From an uncultured Prevotellaceae bacterium (lineage in GTDB: Bacteria; Bacteroidota; Bacteroidia; Bacteroidales; Bacteroidaceae), in contig CACWOS010000039.1 in the NCBI GenBank assembly GCA_902762565.1, positions 1 through 45,986 of the forward strand: 45,986 nt of DNA, read 5' to 3'. The notes beneath the pieces are model-generated. The model worked only from the letters and a program-made list of their open reading frames with translations, was not told the DNA's origin and ran no database searches. Below, in pieces: positions 25,893 through 34,205 of this stretch. The position numbers were made by a program, and so were the translations under genes. Position 1 is the first letter of the stretch. Every line of letters starts with the position of its first letter.

Positions 25893-26768
25893 ATGGTGAA
25901 AAGAAGTTGGCGCTGCAAGTCTGGAGAACAACCCACGGAACTGGACAAGCGCATAATGTATTTGGAGAATAAAGGGGCACTGGTACCAACGCCAGACTTG
26001 ATAAAAACCCCTGAACAGATAGAAGGCATTCGTCGTGCTGGTGTGGTGAACACGGGTGTGCTGGATACCGTTGGAGAGGCTATTCATGCTGGTATGTCGA
26101 CTTTGGAGATAGACCAGATCTGTCGTGACTATTGTGCCAAGCACGGCGCTATACCGGCCTGCTTGAACTATGATATAGAGGACGGCGAGACCCCTCCATT
26201 CCCGATGAGCGTCTGCACGAGCATTAACGAAGTGGTGTGTCATGGTGTGCCCAAAGCCGACGACATTTTGGAAGAGGGCGACATTATCAATGTCGACTTC
26301 ACCACCATTTTGGACGGTTATTATGCCGATGCCTCGCGTATGTATATTATAGGTAAGACAACACCCGAGAAAGAACAATTGGTGCGTGTGACCAAAGAAT
26401 GTTTGGAAATAGGGATGGAGGCTGCTAAACCTTGGGGTTTTGTGAACGAGATAGGCAAGGCCATCGAGAAGCATGCCAAGAAGTATCACTATGGTGTTGT
26501 GCGTGACCTGTGCGGCCATGGGGTAGGGTGCCACTTCCACGAAGAACCCGAGGTGTGCCACTTTGCGCAAAAAGGAAACGGTATGCTGTTGGTGCCAGGC
26601 ATGGTATTCACTATCGAGCCGATGATTAACATGGGCACATGGAAGGTGTTTATCGATGCTGACGACCCTTGGGGCTGGGAGGTTATCTCGGAGGACGAGA
26701 AGCCCAGTGCACAATGGGAACATACGCTGCTGATGACAGAACACGGCGTGGAGATTTTATCTTATTAA
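25893..26768 (+). CDS. map: Type I methionine aminopeptidase
   Basis: It removes the N-terminal Met from new proteins. The 291-residue protein has the pita-bread fold with metal ligands visible in NVDFTTILDGYYADASRMY (two Asp), the GHGVGCHFHEEP region (His) and VFTIEPMIN (Glu). VCTSINEVVCHGVP is also diagnostic. An N-terminal extension of about 35 residues (starting MVKRSWRCKSGEQPTELDKR) precedes the region matching E. coli Map. ATG 25893 is kept because it suits the promoter just upstream. tsaD starts 16 bases after the stop. Confidence 0.96.
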   Translation: MVKRSWRCKSGEQPTELDKRIMYLENKGALVPTPDLIKTPEQIEGIRRAGVVNTGVLDTVGEAIHAGMSTLEIDQICRDYCAKHGAIPACLNYDIEDGETPPFPMSVCTSINEVVCHGVPKADDILEEGDIINVDFTTILDGYYADASRMYIIGKTTPEKEQLVRVTKECLEIGMEAAKPWGFVNEIGKAIEKHAKKYHYGVVRDLCGHGVGCHFHEEPEVCHFAQKGNGMLLVPGMVFTIEPMINMGTWKVFIDADDPWGWEVISEDEKPSAQWEHTLLMTEHGVEILSY

Positions 26769-26789
26769 AGTCGAAATATCGAAATGACG
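26766..26789 (+). repeat. Octad array spanning the map stop and tsaD start
   Basis: Three 8-base units (TAAAGTCG, AAATATCG, AAATGACG), each ending in CG. The first contains the map stop codon and the last contains the tsaD ATG. It belongs to the same family as the arrays at 27816 and 41581. Confidence 0.65.
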
Positions 26790-27812
26790 AAGGATATATA
26801 TATATTAGGTATAGAGTCGTCGTGTGACGATACATCTGCTGCCGTGCTGAAGAACGGCGTGCTGCTGTCGAACGTGACGGCATCGCAGGCTGTACATGAG
26901 TCGTATGGTGGCGTGGTGCCTGAGCTGGCCAGTCGTGCACATCAGCAGAATGTCGTGCCAGTGGTACATGAGGCCATTAAGCGTGCTTGCATCACGAAGG
27001 AACTGTTGAGTGCAGTGGCCTTTACGCGTGGTCCTGGTCTGATGGGCTCGTTGTTGGTGGGTGTTAACTTTGCCAAGGGTTTTGCACGTTCGCTGGGTAT
27101 TCCCCTGATTGATGTCAACCACCTGCAGGGACACGTGATGGCACACTTCATCGATGGTGGAGAAGGTGACTTCAATCCGCCTCCATTGCCGTTCCTGTGT
27201 CTGTTGGTCAGTGGTGGTAATTCTCAGATTGTCAAGGTTAATGCCTATAACAATATGGAAGTGTTGGGACAGACCATCGACGACGCTGCTGGTGAGGCTA
27301 TCGACAAGTGCTCGAAGGTGATGGGACTGGGTTATCCAGGTGGTCCTATCATCGACCGTTTGGCGCGTCAGGGAAATCCGAAGGCTTATCAGTTCTCGGA
27401 ACCCCATATCCCAGGATTGGACTACAGTTTCTCGGGTTTGAAGACTTCGTTCCTCTATAATCTGCGCAAGTGGGTGGAGGAGGAACCGGACTTTATTGAA
27501 CACCACAAAGAGGACATCGCTGCTTCGCTTGAGTGGACCATCGTGGATATCCTGATGAAGAAACTGAAGCTGGCTGTGAAGCAGACCGGCATCAAGCACG
27601 TGGCTGTGGCTGGTGGCGTGAGTGCCAACAACGGACTGCGCAATGCTTTCCACGACTATGCCAAGCGCTACGGATGGACCATTTATATTCCGAAGTTCAG
27701 TTACACGACGGACAATGCCGCGATGATTGGCATCGTGGGCTATTACAAGTTCTTGGACAAGGAGTTTTGTGACATCAATGCTCCCGCATTCTCCAAGGTC
27801 ACGTTCAAATAG
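26784..27812 (+). CDS. tsaD: tRNA N6-adenosine threonylcarbamoyltransferase TsaD
   Basis: TsaD (formerly Gcp) transfers the threonylcarbamoyl group to A37 of ANN-decoding tRNAs, with TsaB and TsaE. The 342-residue protein has the ASKHA fold: ILGIESSCDDTSAAV at the N-terminus, the metal-binding HLQGH (H113, H117), LLVSGGNSQI, and AVAGGVSANNGLR near the C-terminus. Length is normal. It lies between map and pncC, with octad arrays in both gaps. Confidence 0.97.
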   Translation: MTKDIYILGIESSCDDTSAAVLKNGVLLSNVTASQAVHESYGGVVPELASRAHQQNVVPVVHEAIKRACITKELLSAVAFTRGPGLMGSLLVGVNFAKGFARSLGIPLIDVNHLQGHVMAHFIDGGEGDFNPPPLPFLCLLVSGGNSQIVKVNAYNNMEVLGQTIDDAAGEAIDKCSKVMGLGYPGGPIIDRLARQGNPKAYQFSEPHIPGLDYSFSGLKTSFLYNLRKWVEEEPDFIEHHKEDIAASLEWTIVDILMKKLKLAVKQTGIKHVAVAGGVSANNGLRNAFHDYAKRYGWTIYIPKFSYTTDNAAMIGIVGYYKFLDKEFCDINAPAFSKVTFK

Positions 27813-27815
27813 TTG

Positions 27816-27871
27816 TAATAACGTTATAACGTAATATCGAGATAACGAAAAATCGAAATAACGAAAAACAG
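27816..27871 (+). repeat. Octad array filling the tsaD-pncC gap
   Basis: Seven consecutive 8-base units. The first six end in CG (for example TTATAACG, TAATATCG, AAATAACG), so CG recurs exactly every 8 bases from 27822 to 27863; the seventh ends AG. The next octad runs into the pncC ATG at 27878. Apart from three bases after the tsaD stop, the whole gap consists of these units. Confidence 0.85.
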
Positions 27872-27877
27872 AAAGAT

Positions 27878-28387
27878 ATGGATTTTGAAAGTAAGATTAT
27901 CAGTAGGGAAGTCAGCCAGATGCTGTGGGAAATGGAGAAAACCGTAGCTACAGCTGAGAGCTGTACGGGTGGACGTATCGCCGAGGCTATTATTGCCGTT
28001 CCTGGTGCGTCGAAATATTTCAAGGGTGGTATTATTTCGTATGTCGATGAAACTAAGGAAGCACTGCTGGGCGTAGATCCGCAGGTGATAGCTGAGAAAA
28101 CTGCGGTCTGTGAGGAAGTTGCCTGTCAGATGGTGAAAGGCGCTTGTAAGGCATTGAATACCGATTTCGCATTAGCGTCTACGGGTTACGCTGGTCCTAC
28201 TGGTGGCCCGAAAGACATTCCCATCGGTACGATTTGGTTGGCTTGTGGTACCCAAGAGAAGCAGGTGACGATGATGGTTCAAGAGGACCACGGACGTGAC
28301 ATCAACTTAGCGATTGCAACAAATAAAGTGATGCAAATGTTCCTAGAATTCCTTAAAACGGAAGTAAAAAAGGAGATAGAAGGTTAA
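27878..28387 (+). CDS. pncC: CinA-family nicotinamide-nucleotide amidohydrolase
   Basis: A 169-residue protein equal to the CinA C-terminal domain, which deamidates NMN to nicotinate mononucleotide in NAD recycling. TVATAESCTGGRIAEAI carries the catalytic Ser of the family, and STGYAGPTGG is the second conserved stretch (the usual wording is TGIAGPxGG). There is no N-terminal MoCF-like domain, as in stand-alone PncC. The gene lies between tsaD and the ribosomal protein genes. Confidence 0.92.
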   Translation: MDFESKIISREVSQMLWEMEKTVATAESCTGGRIAEAIIAVPGASKYFKGGIISYVDETKEALLGVDPQVIAEKTAVCEEVACQMVKGACKALNTDFALASTGYAGPTGGPKDIPIGTIWLACGTQEKQVTMMVQEDHGRDINLAIATNKVMQMFLEFLKTEVKKEIEG

Positions 28388-28409
28388 AAAACATTAAAGG
28401 TGTAATATT

Positions 28410-28437
28410 TCTCATTTCGCATTTTCCATTTCTCATT
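28410..28437 (+). repeat. Heptad array upstream of rpmB
   Basis: Four 7-base units ending in CATT (TCTCATT, TCGCATT, TTCCATT, TCTCATT), followed by GAAAATG, which is close to the inverse of the unit. It lies just upstream of the rpmB -7 element and covers the -33 position. Confidence 0.65.
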
Positions 28438-28446
28438 GAAAATGTG

Positions 28447-28454
28447 TACCTTTG
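28447..28454 (+). promoter_or_regulatory. -7 element for the rpmB-rpmG operon
   Basis: TACCTTTG, 51 bases before the rpmB start codon. The -33 position is occupied by the heptad array and has no TTTG. Confidence 0.6.
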
Positions 28455-28505
28455 CACCTTGTTTGGAGTAAGTATCAATTAAGGAACAAGAAAAAGTAGA
28501 TAGAA

Positions 28506-28769
28506 ATGTCGAAAATTTGTCAGATTACGGGAAAGAAGGCACAGATCGGTAATAATGTGTCTCACTCAAAGCACCGCACAAAGCGCAGCTTTGATGTAAA
28601 CCTGTTCAGCAAGAAGTTCTACTATGTAGAGGAGGCTTGCTGGATTCAGTTGAAGATCAGCGCCGCTGGTCTGCGTATGATTAATAAGGTTGGTCTGGAC
28701 GCTGCCCTGAAGCAGGCTGTTGCTAAAGGTTTTGTAGACTGGAAAGACATTAAAGTAATAGGAGACTAA
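28506..28769 (+). CDS. rpmB: 50S ribosomal protein L28
   Basis: An 87-residue L28 protein. It begins [20 protein letters not shown], followed by [13 protein letters not shown], and ends with the conserved region before [11 protein letters not shown]. rpmG starts 4 bases after its stop. A GGAG lies 6 bases upstream of the rpmG start, one of the few Shine-Dalgarno-like sequences in the window. Confidence 0.98.
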   Translation: MSKICQITGKKAQIGNNVSHSKHRTKRSFDVNLFSKKFYYVEEACWIQLKISAAGLRMINKVGLDAALKQAVAKGFVDWKDIKVIGD

Positions 28770-28773
28770 TAGC

Positions 28774-28965
28774 ATGGCAGGAAAGAAAGCAAAGGGTAAC
28801 CGCGTTCAGGTGATTCTGGAGTGCACTGAGATGAAAGAGAGTGGACTGCCCGGAACAAGCCGCTATATTACGACCAAGAATCGTAAGAATACCCCTGAGA
28901 GAATGGAACTCAAGAAGTATAACCCCATCCTGAAGCGCATGACTGTGCACAAGGAGATTAAATAA
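28774..28965 (+). CDS. rpmG: 50S ribosomal protein L33
   Basis: A 63-residue L33 protein ([35 protein letters not shown]). The four zinc-binding Cys of C+ types are missing, so this is the C-minus form. It sits between rpmB and a broken DUF4295 gene in the usual Bacteroidetes order. Confidence 0.97.
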   Translation: MAGKKAKGNRVQVILECTEMKESGLPGTSRYITTKNRKNTPERMELKKYNPILKRMTVHKEIK

Positions 28966-28977
28966 TCTGTTTAAAGC

Positions 28978-29065
28978 ATGGCAAAGAAAACCGTCGCTAC
29001 CCTCCACGAACTTCGACGAGCAGATGGTTCCTAACGAGGCCGTTAAGGACTTCTTCAAGAACTAA
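28978..29065 (+). pseudogene. DUF4295 gene with an internal deletion and frameshift
   Basis: The gene starts MAKKTVATLHE, the normal DUF4295 N-terminus, then reads LRRADGS and stops at 29034. From 29012, in another frame, the sequence encodes FDEQMVPNEAVKDFFKN and stops at 29065, the normal C-terminus. Intact proteins of this family are about 50 residues, so roughly 24 codons are missing and the join is out of frame. The position after rpmB-rpmG is the family's normal one. I recall DUF4295 proteins being seen as a large-subunit component in Bacteroidetes ribosome structures (unverified), which would make a broken copy surprising. An assembly error is possible. Confidence 0.8.
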
Positions 29066-29086
29066 TATTCATTCAATACATAAAAA

Positions 29087-29121
29087 GAGAGGCTGCAACA
29101 GAAATTGCAGCTTCTTTTTTT
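29087..29121 (+). terminator. Terminator after the rpmB-rpmG operon
   Basis: A strong stem GAGGCTGCAA (29089-29098) with TTGCAGCTTC (29105-29114), one G-T pair, a 6-base loop and seven T's. Confidence 0.9.
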
Positions 29122-29142
29122 GCTATCTCGTCTTTTTTTACT

Positions 29143-29164
29143 AACTTTCACCTTGGTGAAGGTT
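29143..29164. other. Inverted repeat upstream of the ftsY promoter
   Basis: Two 10-base arms around AACTTTCACCTTGGTGAAGG, with one mismatched pair and a 2-base centre. It lies 26 bases upstream of the -33 element. It could be an operator or a second transcription stop. Confidence 0.4.
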
Positions 29165-29189
29165 CTCTCGTTCGAAAAAACCAAAATTA

Positions 29190-29221
29190 TTTGGCTTTTT
29201 GCTCACTTATTCGTACCTTTG
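29190..29221 (+). promoter_or_regulatory. Promoter for ftsY-rimO-HU
   Basis: TTTG (29190-29193), a 20-base spacer and TACCTTTG (29214-29221). The spacer shares GCTCACTTATTCGTA with the promoter at 502-532. The start codon is 20 bases downstream. Confidence 0.75.
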
Positions 29222-29241
29222 CACGGAATTTAGTATGTATT

Positions 29242-30195
29242 ATGGGTATTTTTGGATTTTTCAACAAGGATAAAAAAGAGACGTTGGACAAAGGTTTGGA
29301 GAAAACTAAGACCAGCGTATTCGACAAACTGGCACGTGCGGTAGCTGGTAAGTCGAAAGTGGATGATGATGTGCTTGACAATCTTGAAGAAGTTCTGATT
29401 ACATCGGATGTCGGTGTAGATACAACTCTTAAGATTATTGAGCGAATAGAGGAACGCGTGGCTCGTGACAAATATGTGTCGACCTCAGAACTCAATGGCA
29501 TTTTGCGCGAAGAGATCGCTGCGCTGTTGGCTGAGAACAATACGGAAGATAACGATAATTGGGATCTTCCCAACGACCACAAGCCGTATGTTATTTTGGT
29601 TGTTGGTGTAAATGGCGTTGGTAAGACCACGACTATAGGAAAACTCGCTTATCAGTTCAAACAGGCTGGTAAGAAAGTATATCTGGGTGCGGCAGATACG
29701 TTCCGTGCAGCCGCTGTCGAGCAGTTGTGTATCTGGGGAGAACGTGTGGGCGTACCCGTCGTCAAGCAACAAATGGGTTCCGACCCTGCTTCTGTAGCCT
29801 TTGACACCTTGCAGAGTGCTAAAGCTAATGGTGCTGATGTGGTGCTGATAGATACGGCTGGTCGTCTGCATAACAAGGTAGGCTTGATGAACGAGCTAAA
29901 GAAGGTGAAGGAGGTCATGAAGAAAGTCATGCCTGAGGCACCTGACGAGGTGATGCTGGTGCTCGATGGCTCTACCGGACAGAATGCCTTTGAGCAGGCT
30001 AAGCAGTTTTCAGCCGTTACACAAATCACGTCGTTGGCTATCACCAAACTTGATGGTACTGCCAAAGGCGGAGTAGTCATCGGCATATCCGACCAACTGA
30101 AAGTTCCTGTGAAATATATTGGTCTGGGTGAGGGTATGGAAGACCTGCAACTCTTTGAGCGTAAGGAGTTCGTTGATTCGCTGTTTAAACACTAG
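29242..30195 (+). CDS. ftsY: Signal recognition particle receptor FtsY
   Basis: FtsY is the membrane-docking GTPase for SRP-ribosome complexes. The 317-residue protein has a short N-terminal region (GFFNKDKKETLDKG) without the long acidic A domain of E. coli, then the NG domain. GTPase motifs are GVNGVGKTTTIGKLA, DTFRAAAVEQL, DTAGRLHNK and TKLDGTAKGG. ATG 29242 is chosen because a longer frame would begin within the promoter. rimO follows after 1 base. Confidence 0.97.
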   Translation: MGIFGFFNKDKKETLDKGLEKTKTSVFDKLARAVAGKSKVDDDVLDNLEEVLITSDVGVDTTLKIIERIEERVARDKYVSTSELNGILREEIAALLAENNTEDNDNWDLPNDHKPYVILVVGVNGVGKTTTIGKLAYQFKQAGKKVYLGAADTFRAAAVEQLCIWGERVGVPVVKQQMGSDPASVAFDTLQSAKANGADVVLIDTAGRLHNKVGLMNELKKVKEVMKKVMPEAPDEVMLVLDGSTGQNAFEQAKQFSAVTQITSLAITKLDGTAKGGVVIGISDQLKVPVKYIGLGEGMEDLQLFERKEFVDSLFKH

Positions 30196-30196
30196 G

Positions 30197-31513
30197 ATGA
30201 TGAAGACGATAGATTTCATATCACTTGGGTGCTCGAAGAATCTTGTGGATTCGGAGAACCTGATGGGACTCATGGAGGCCAACGGCTATCACTGTACACA
30301 TGATAGCAATGACCCTCAGGGGGAAATCGTCGTCATCAACACTTGTGGCTTCATTGCTGATGCAAAAGAAGAAAGCATCAATACTATTTTGGAGTTTGCA
30401 CAAGCTAAAACCGAAGGCAGAATAGAAAAACTCTTCGTGATGGGTTGTCTCTCAGAGCGCTATCTGGCTGATTTGGAAGATGAAATTCCCGAAGTGGATG
30501 GGTGGTATGGGAAGTTTAACTATAAGCAGTTACTGACAGATTTAGATTATCTAGAACATCTAGAAAAACCAGCAGATCTAGAAGATATTGAGCCCCACCG
30601 CCACATCACAACACCTTCGCATTATGCTTATTTGAAGATTTCGGAAGGCTGCGACCGTCATTGCGCCTATTGTGCTATTCCATTGATTACTGGTAAGCAT
30701 CAGAGTCGTCCGATGCAGGAAATATTGGATGAAGTACGTTGGTTGGTCAGTCAGGGTGTCAAAGAGTTTAACGTCATTGCTCAGGAACTAACCTACTATG
30801 GCATTGATATTGACGGGAAACAGCATATTGCCGAATTGATAGAGCAGATGGCTGATATTCCCGGTGTAGAGTGGATTCGCCTGCACTACGCATATCCTAC
30901 GCATTTCCCATGGGACCTGTTACGAGTGATGCGCGAGAAGCCCAATGTCTGCAAGTATCTTGACATTGCCCTCCAACACATCTCTGATAACATGCTGTCG
31001 CGTATGAAACGAAACGTCAGCAAACAAGAGACCTACGAGTTGGTGGAAAAGTTGCGAAAAGAGGTACCAGGCATTTGTTTGCGAACAACGTTGATGGTCG
31101 GCTTCCCTGGTGAAACTGACGAGGATTTTGCCGAGCTTATTGCGTTTACCAAGTGGGCACGATTCGAACGTATGGGTGCTTTTGCCTATTCAGAAGAGGA
31201 AGGCACCTATTCAGAACAGCATTATGAAGACGATGTGCCTGAGGAGGTAAAACAGACCAGACTTGACAAACTGATGCGCATTCAACAGAATATCAGTGCC
31301 GAGATAGAAGCCCAGAAGGTTGGCACGACTCTGCGTGTCATCATTGACCGATTGGAGGGTGACTGGTTCATCGGACGTACTGAATACTGCTCACCAGAAG
31401 TTGACCCAGAAGTACTTATTCCTGCCTCAGAGCAATTAACCATTGGCAACTTCTATATGGTTCGCATTACGGATTCGGAAGAATTCGACTTATATGGAAC
31501 AACGAAGATTTGA
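30197..31513 (+). CDS. rimO: Ribosomal protein S12 methylthiotransferase RimO
   Basis: RimO is a radical-SAM enzyme that adds a methylthio group to Asp89 of ribosomal protein S12. The 438-residue protein has the N-terminal UPF0004 domain (SLGCSKNLVDSE, VINTCGFI, MGCLSERY, carrying cluster Cys) and the radical-SAM CxxxCxxC in EGCDRHCAYCAIP. The C-terminal TRAM region begins near residue 370 (TLRVIIDRLEGD). The start is one of two adjacent Met codons (30197 or 30200) just after the ftsY stop. Confidence 0.96.
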   Translation: MMKTIDFISLGCSKNLVDSENLMGLMEANGYHCTHDSNDPQGEIVVINTCGFIADAKEESINTILEFAQAKTEGRIEKLFVMGCLSERYLADLEDEIPEVDGWYGKFNYKQLLTDLDYLEHLEKPADLEDIEPHRHITTPSHYAYLKISEGCDRHCAYCAIPLITGKHQSRPMQEILDEVRWLVSQGVKEFNVIAQELTYYGIDIDGKQHIAELIEQMADIPGVEWIRLHYAYPTHFPWDLLRVMREKPNVCKYLDIALQHISDNMLSRMKRNVSKQETYELVEKLRKEVPGICLRTTLMVGFPGETDEDFAELIAFTKWARFERMGAFAYSEEEGTYSEQHYEDDVPEEVKQTRLDKLMRIQQNISAEIEAQKVGTTLRVIIDRLEGDWFIGRTEYCSPEVDPEVLIPASEQLTIGNFYMVRITDSEEFDLYGTTKI

Positions 31514-31537
31514 AAGACATATTCCAAATACGACGAT

Positions 31538-31813
31538 ATGAATAACAAAGAGTTTATCGCAGAACTGGCATCACGTACAGGTTTTAGTGCTAAAGACACT
31601 CAAACGTTGGTAAATAATATTATCAATGCGATGGGTGATGCCTTTCAGGAAGATAATGCTGTACTGGTGCCTAATTTCGGAGTCTTCGAGACGAAGAAAA
31701 AGATGGAACGTATCATGGTAAATCCTGCCTCTGGACAGCGTATGTTGGTGCCGCCCAAACTGGTACTTAACTTCAAACCGAACCAGACGATGAAGGACAA
31801 ATTGAAAGGATGA
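31538..31813 (+). CDS. HU/IHF family DNA-binding protein
   Basis: A 91-residue nucleoid protein. NNKEFIAELASRTGFSAKD begins the helical dimer body, VPNFGVFETKKK is the HU/IHF beta-turn, and the DNA-binding arm lies around RIMVNPASGQRM; the Pro of the NPASG motif is in the intercalating position. Another HU domain is encoded 10 bases downstream, fused to membrane and LysM segments, so the two may act together. Confidence 0.92.
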   Translation: MNNKEFIAELASRTGFSAKDTQTLVNNIINAMGDAFQEDNAVLVPNFGVFETKKKMERIMVNPASGQRMLVPPKLVLNFKPNQTMKDKLKG

Positions 31814-31823
31814 GAGTAGGGCT

Positions 31824-33047
31824 ATGGGAAGATTAACGATACAAGAGATAGCGAAAGTCCTGATTACCAAAAATGGACTGGAGCAGAGTGAAGCCAATCG
31901 CTTTGCAACAGAGTTGTTTGCTATTATTCAGGAACGACTGGAGAAGAACGATCTGGTGAAAGTCAAGGGTTTGGGTACCTTTAAGGTGATTACTGTCGAG
32001 GCTCGTGAGAGTGTCAGTGTGCGTACTGGCGACAGGGTCATGATAGGTGAGCACTCAAAGATAACGTTCACCCCTGATGCTACGATGAAAGAGCTTGTCA
32101 ACAAGCCTTTCTCCCAGTTCGAGACAGTAGTACTCAACGATAATGTTGAATTTGACGATTTGAAGGAACAACCTACAGATAATGATGTTGACGAAATCAA
32201 TGATGATCTGACTGAGGAGGAGTTGGTTCAACTCGAACAATTGAAACAACCTGAAGGGCCAACAATTAAGGAAGAACTGCCGGAAGAGACACCTATTACG
32301 GAAGTACAGACTGAAGAGCCAACTATTGAGGAAGAACAACCGGAAGAGCCACCTACAAAAGAAGATAAGCTGGAAGAGACGTCTACCGTTGCCCCTTTGA
32401 TAGAAATTACTGAGGAGCAACCAGAAGAAGACAATGGAATTTCAGAAAATCCCGTAAATGAAGAGGATGAAGATGACTCGCACTCATGGAGCAAGTGGGT
32501 ATGGATTGCATTCGCTGCAATATGTTTAGCTTGCCTTTCTGCTGCAGGTGGTTACTATTATGGATGTAAGCAAACAGCCTTATGTGCATTGAGCGATACA
32601 GTGATAGTCCGTGATACAGTTTATGTTCCTGAATCTCAGGATACTGCAATTGTTGTGAATCCTGTAGAACCTGTTGTTGAGCAAAAAGTCCCCAAGGTAG
32701 AGGAATCTCAGGTTGAGAAACCTCAGAAGGAAGAGTCTCAGATCGTCAAGCCTAAGAAGGAAGAACCTCAGATTGAGAAGCCTAAGGTTCAGCCAGCTCC
32801 TGAAATAGACAAGTATGCTGCTAAGGACGAACGCGTACGCTTAGGAGCCTATCGTATTGTGGGACTTGACCACGAAGTAAAAGTGCAACCAGGTCAGACG
32901 TTCTATAGCATTTGTCGTGCTCACTTAGGTCCCGACATGGAGTGCTATATTGAGGTTTACAACGACCTGCCTCGTCATCCACAAATAAAAGCTGGACAGG
33001 TCATTAAAATACCGAAGTTACAATTGAAAAAGCGTAAGAAGCAATAA
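31824..33047 (+). CDS. HU domain - transmembrane - LysM fusion protein
   Basis: A 407-residue protein with an unusual domain order. Residues 1-90 are an HU/IHF-like domain (EIAKVLITKNGLEQSEANRF; VKVKGLGTFKVI; RESVSVRTGD). Residues about 95-220 are acidic and Pro-rich, with repeated PEEPPTKE-like units. One membrane helix spans about 224-246 (WVWIAFAAICLACLSAAGGY). A Lys/Glu/Pro linker with KEEPQIEKPK-like repeats (about 280-330) leads to a LysM-like domain at about 350-398 (VQPGQTFYSICRAHLG; IKAGQVIKIPKL). With the HU domain in the cytoplasm, the LysM would lie in the periplasm, so the protein could join DNA to peptidoglycan; this is inference. The HU arm looks shortened. Confidence 0.88.
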   Translation: MGRLTIQEIAKVLITKNGLEQSEANRFATELFAIIQERLEKNDLVKVKGLGTFKVITVEARESVSVRTGDRVMIGEHSKITFTPDATMKELVNKPFSQFETVVLNDNVEFDDLKEQPTDNDVDEINDDLTEEELVQLEQLKQPEGPTIKEELPEETPITEVQTEEPTIEEEQPEEPPTKEDKLEETSTVAPLIEITEEQPEEDNGISENPVNEEDEDDSHSWSKWVWIAFAAICLACLSAAGGYYYGCKQTALCALSDTVIVRDTVYVPESQDTAIVVNPVEPVVEQKVPKVEESQVEKPQKEESQIVKPKKEEPQIEKPKVQPAPEIDKYAAKDERVRLGAYRIVGLDHEVKVQPGQTFYSICRAHLGPDMECYIEVYNDLPRHPQIKAGQVIKIPKLQLKKRKKQ

Positions 33048-33066
33048 CAATTTGGCATGGTAATAT

Positions 33067-33105
33067 AAAAAGTTTCTTAAAATGTAAGTTTTAGGAAACT
33101 TTTTT
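33067..33105 (+). terminator. Terminator after the HU-LysM gene
   Basis: Long AT-rich stem AAAAAGTTTCTTAAAA (33067-33082) with TTTTAGGAAACTTTTTT (33089-33105), one G-T pair, ending in a T run. Confidence 0.85.
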
Positions 33106-33151
33106 AATATTATTTAGGTATGTAGACGTGCGTATTCAGAGGGGAATTGCG

Positions 33152-33159
33152 TACTTTTG
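33152..33159 (+). promoter_or_regulatory. -7 element for the Bat operon
   Basis: TACTTTTG, 48 bases before the MoxR start codon. No clear -33 TTTG is present. It is the only promoter-like site between the terminator and the operon. Confidence 0.55.
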
Positions 33160-33207
33160 CATTTTGAAAATAAAATATGGACTAACATTAAAAATAAGAT
33201 AACAATT

Positions 33208-34203
33208 ATGGCAGAAGCTATTGACATCCGCGAATTAAATATCCGGATAGAACAACAGAGTGGATTCGTACAGAACTTGGTAACAGGTATGGATCAGGTA
33301 ATCGTAGGTCAGAAACACTTAGTGGACTCTTTGCTGATTGGTTTGCTGAGCGACGGTAATATTTTGCTGGAAGGTGTGCCTGGATTGGCTAAAACTTTAG
33401 CTATCAAGACCTTGTCGCAGCTTGTCGATGCCACTTATAGCCGCATTCAGTTTACGCCCGACCTGTTGCCAGCCGATGTGACTGGTACGATGATCTACTC
33501 GCAGAAGGAAGAGAGATTCCAAGTAAAGCAGGGTCCTGTATTTGCCAACTTCGTGCTTGCTGATGAAATCAACCGTGCTCCGGCTAAGGTGCAGAGCGCT
33601 TTGCTTGAAGCGATGCAAGAGAAACAAGTGACTATTGGCAGTGAGACTTTTAATCTGCCGAATCCCTTCCTTGTTATGGCAACGCAGAACCCCATCGAAC
33701 AGGAAGGAACCTATCCGTTGCCTGAGGCACAGATGGACCGTTTTATGTTGAAAGTGGTGATTGGCTATCCGACGATTGACGAAGAAAAGAAGATTATTCG
33801 CGAAAACATTCAGGAGTCGCTGCCCAAGGTATTGCCTGTCACGACCTCTGATGAGATTCTGAAGGCTCGTCAGGTAGTTCGCGAAGTTTATATCGATGAG
33901 AAGATTGAACAGTATATTGCTGACATCGTGTTTGCTACTCGTTTCCCAGATCGCTACGGCTTGAAAGATATGAAGGAAATGATTTCCTTTGGTGGTTCGC
34001 CCCGTGCCTCTATCAATCTGGCAAAGGCTGCTCGCGCTTATGCTTTCATCAAACGTCGCGGCTATGTTGTGCCCGAGGACGTTCGTGCTGTTGCTCATGA
34101 CGTGCTGCGCCATCGTATCGGACTTACTTACGAAGCAGAAGCCTCTAATATCACTAGTGAAGAGATTGTCAGCAAGATCATCAATAAGGTCGAGGTGCCC
34201 TAA
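33208..34203 (+). CDS. MoxR-family AAA+ ATPase of the Bat operon
   Basis: A 331-residue MoxR ATPase. Walker A is GVPGLAKT and Walker B is LADEINRAPAKVQSALLEAM; MATQNPIEQEGTYPLPEAQ is the sensor region typical of MoxR. These ATPases act as chaperone-like partners of the VWA-domain proteins encoded next to them. ATG 33208 matches the usual N-terminus (MAEAIDIRELN); a longer frame begins inside the promoter. It heads an operon running to 41577. Confidence 0.93.
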   Translation: MAEAIDIRELNIRIEQQSGFVQNLVTGMDQVIVGQKHLVDSLLIGLLSDGNILLEGVPGLAKTLAIKTLSQLVDATYSRIQFTPDLLPADVTGTMIYSQKEERFQVKQGPVFANFVLADEINRAPAKVQSALLEAMQEKQVTIGSETFNLPNPFLVMATQNPIEQEGTYPLPEAQMDRFMLKVVIGYPTIDEEKKIIRENIQESLPKVLPVTTSDEILKARQVVREVYIDEKIEQYIADIVFATRFPDRYGLKDMKEMISFGGSPRASINLAKAARAYAFIKRRGYVVPEDVRAVAHDVLRHRIGLTYEAEASNITSEEIVSKIINKVEVP

Positions 34204-34205
34204 AG

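Noticed and set aside
25866-27653. Long antisense frames over map and tsaD
   Set aside because: They cover highly conserved enzymes and have no promoter or recognisable domain.
32600-32830. Lys/Glu/Pro repeats in the HU-LysM protein as a separate gene or DNA repeat element
   Set aside because: The frame is continuous from the HU domain to the LysM domain, and the repeats fit a periplasmic linker.
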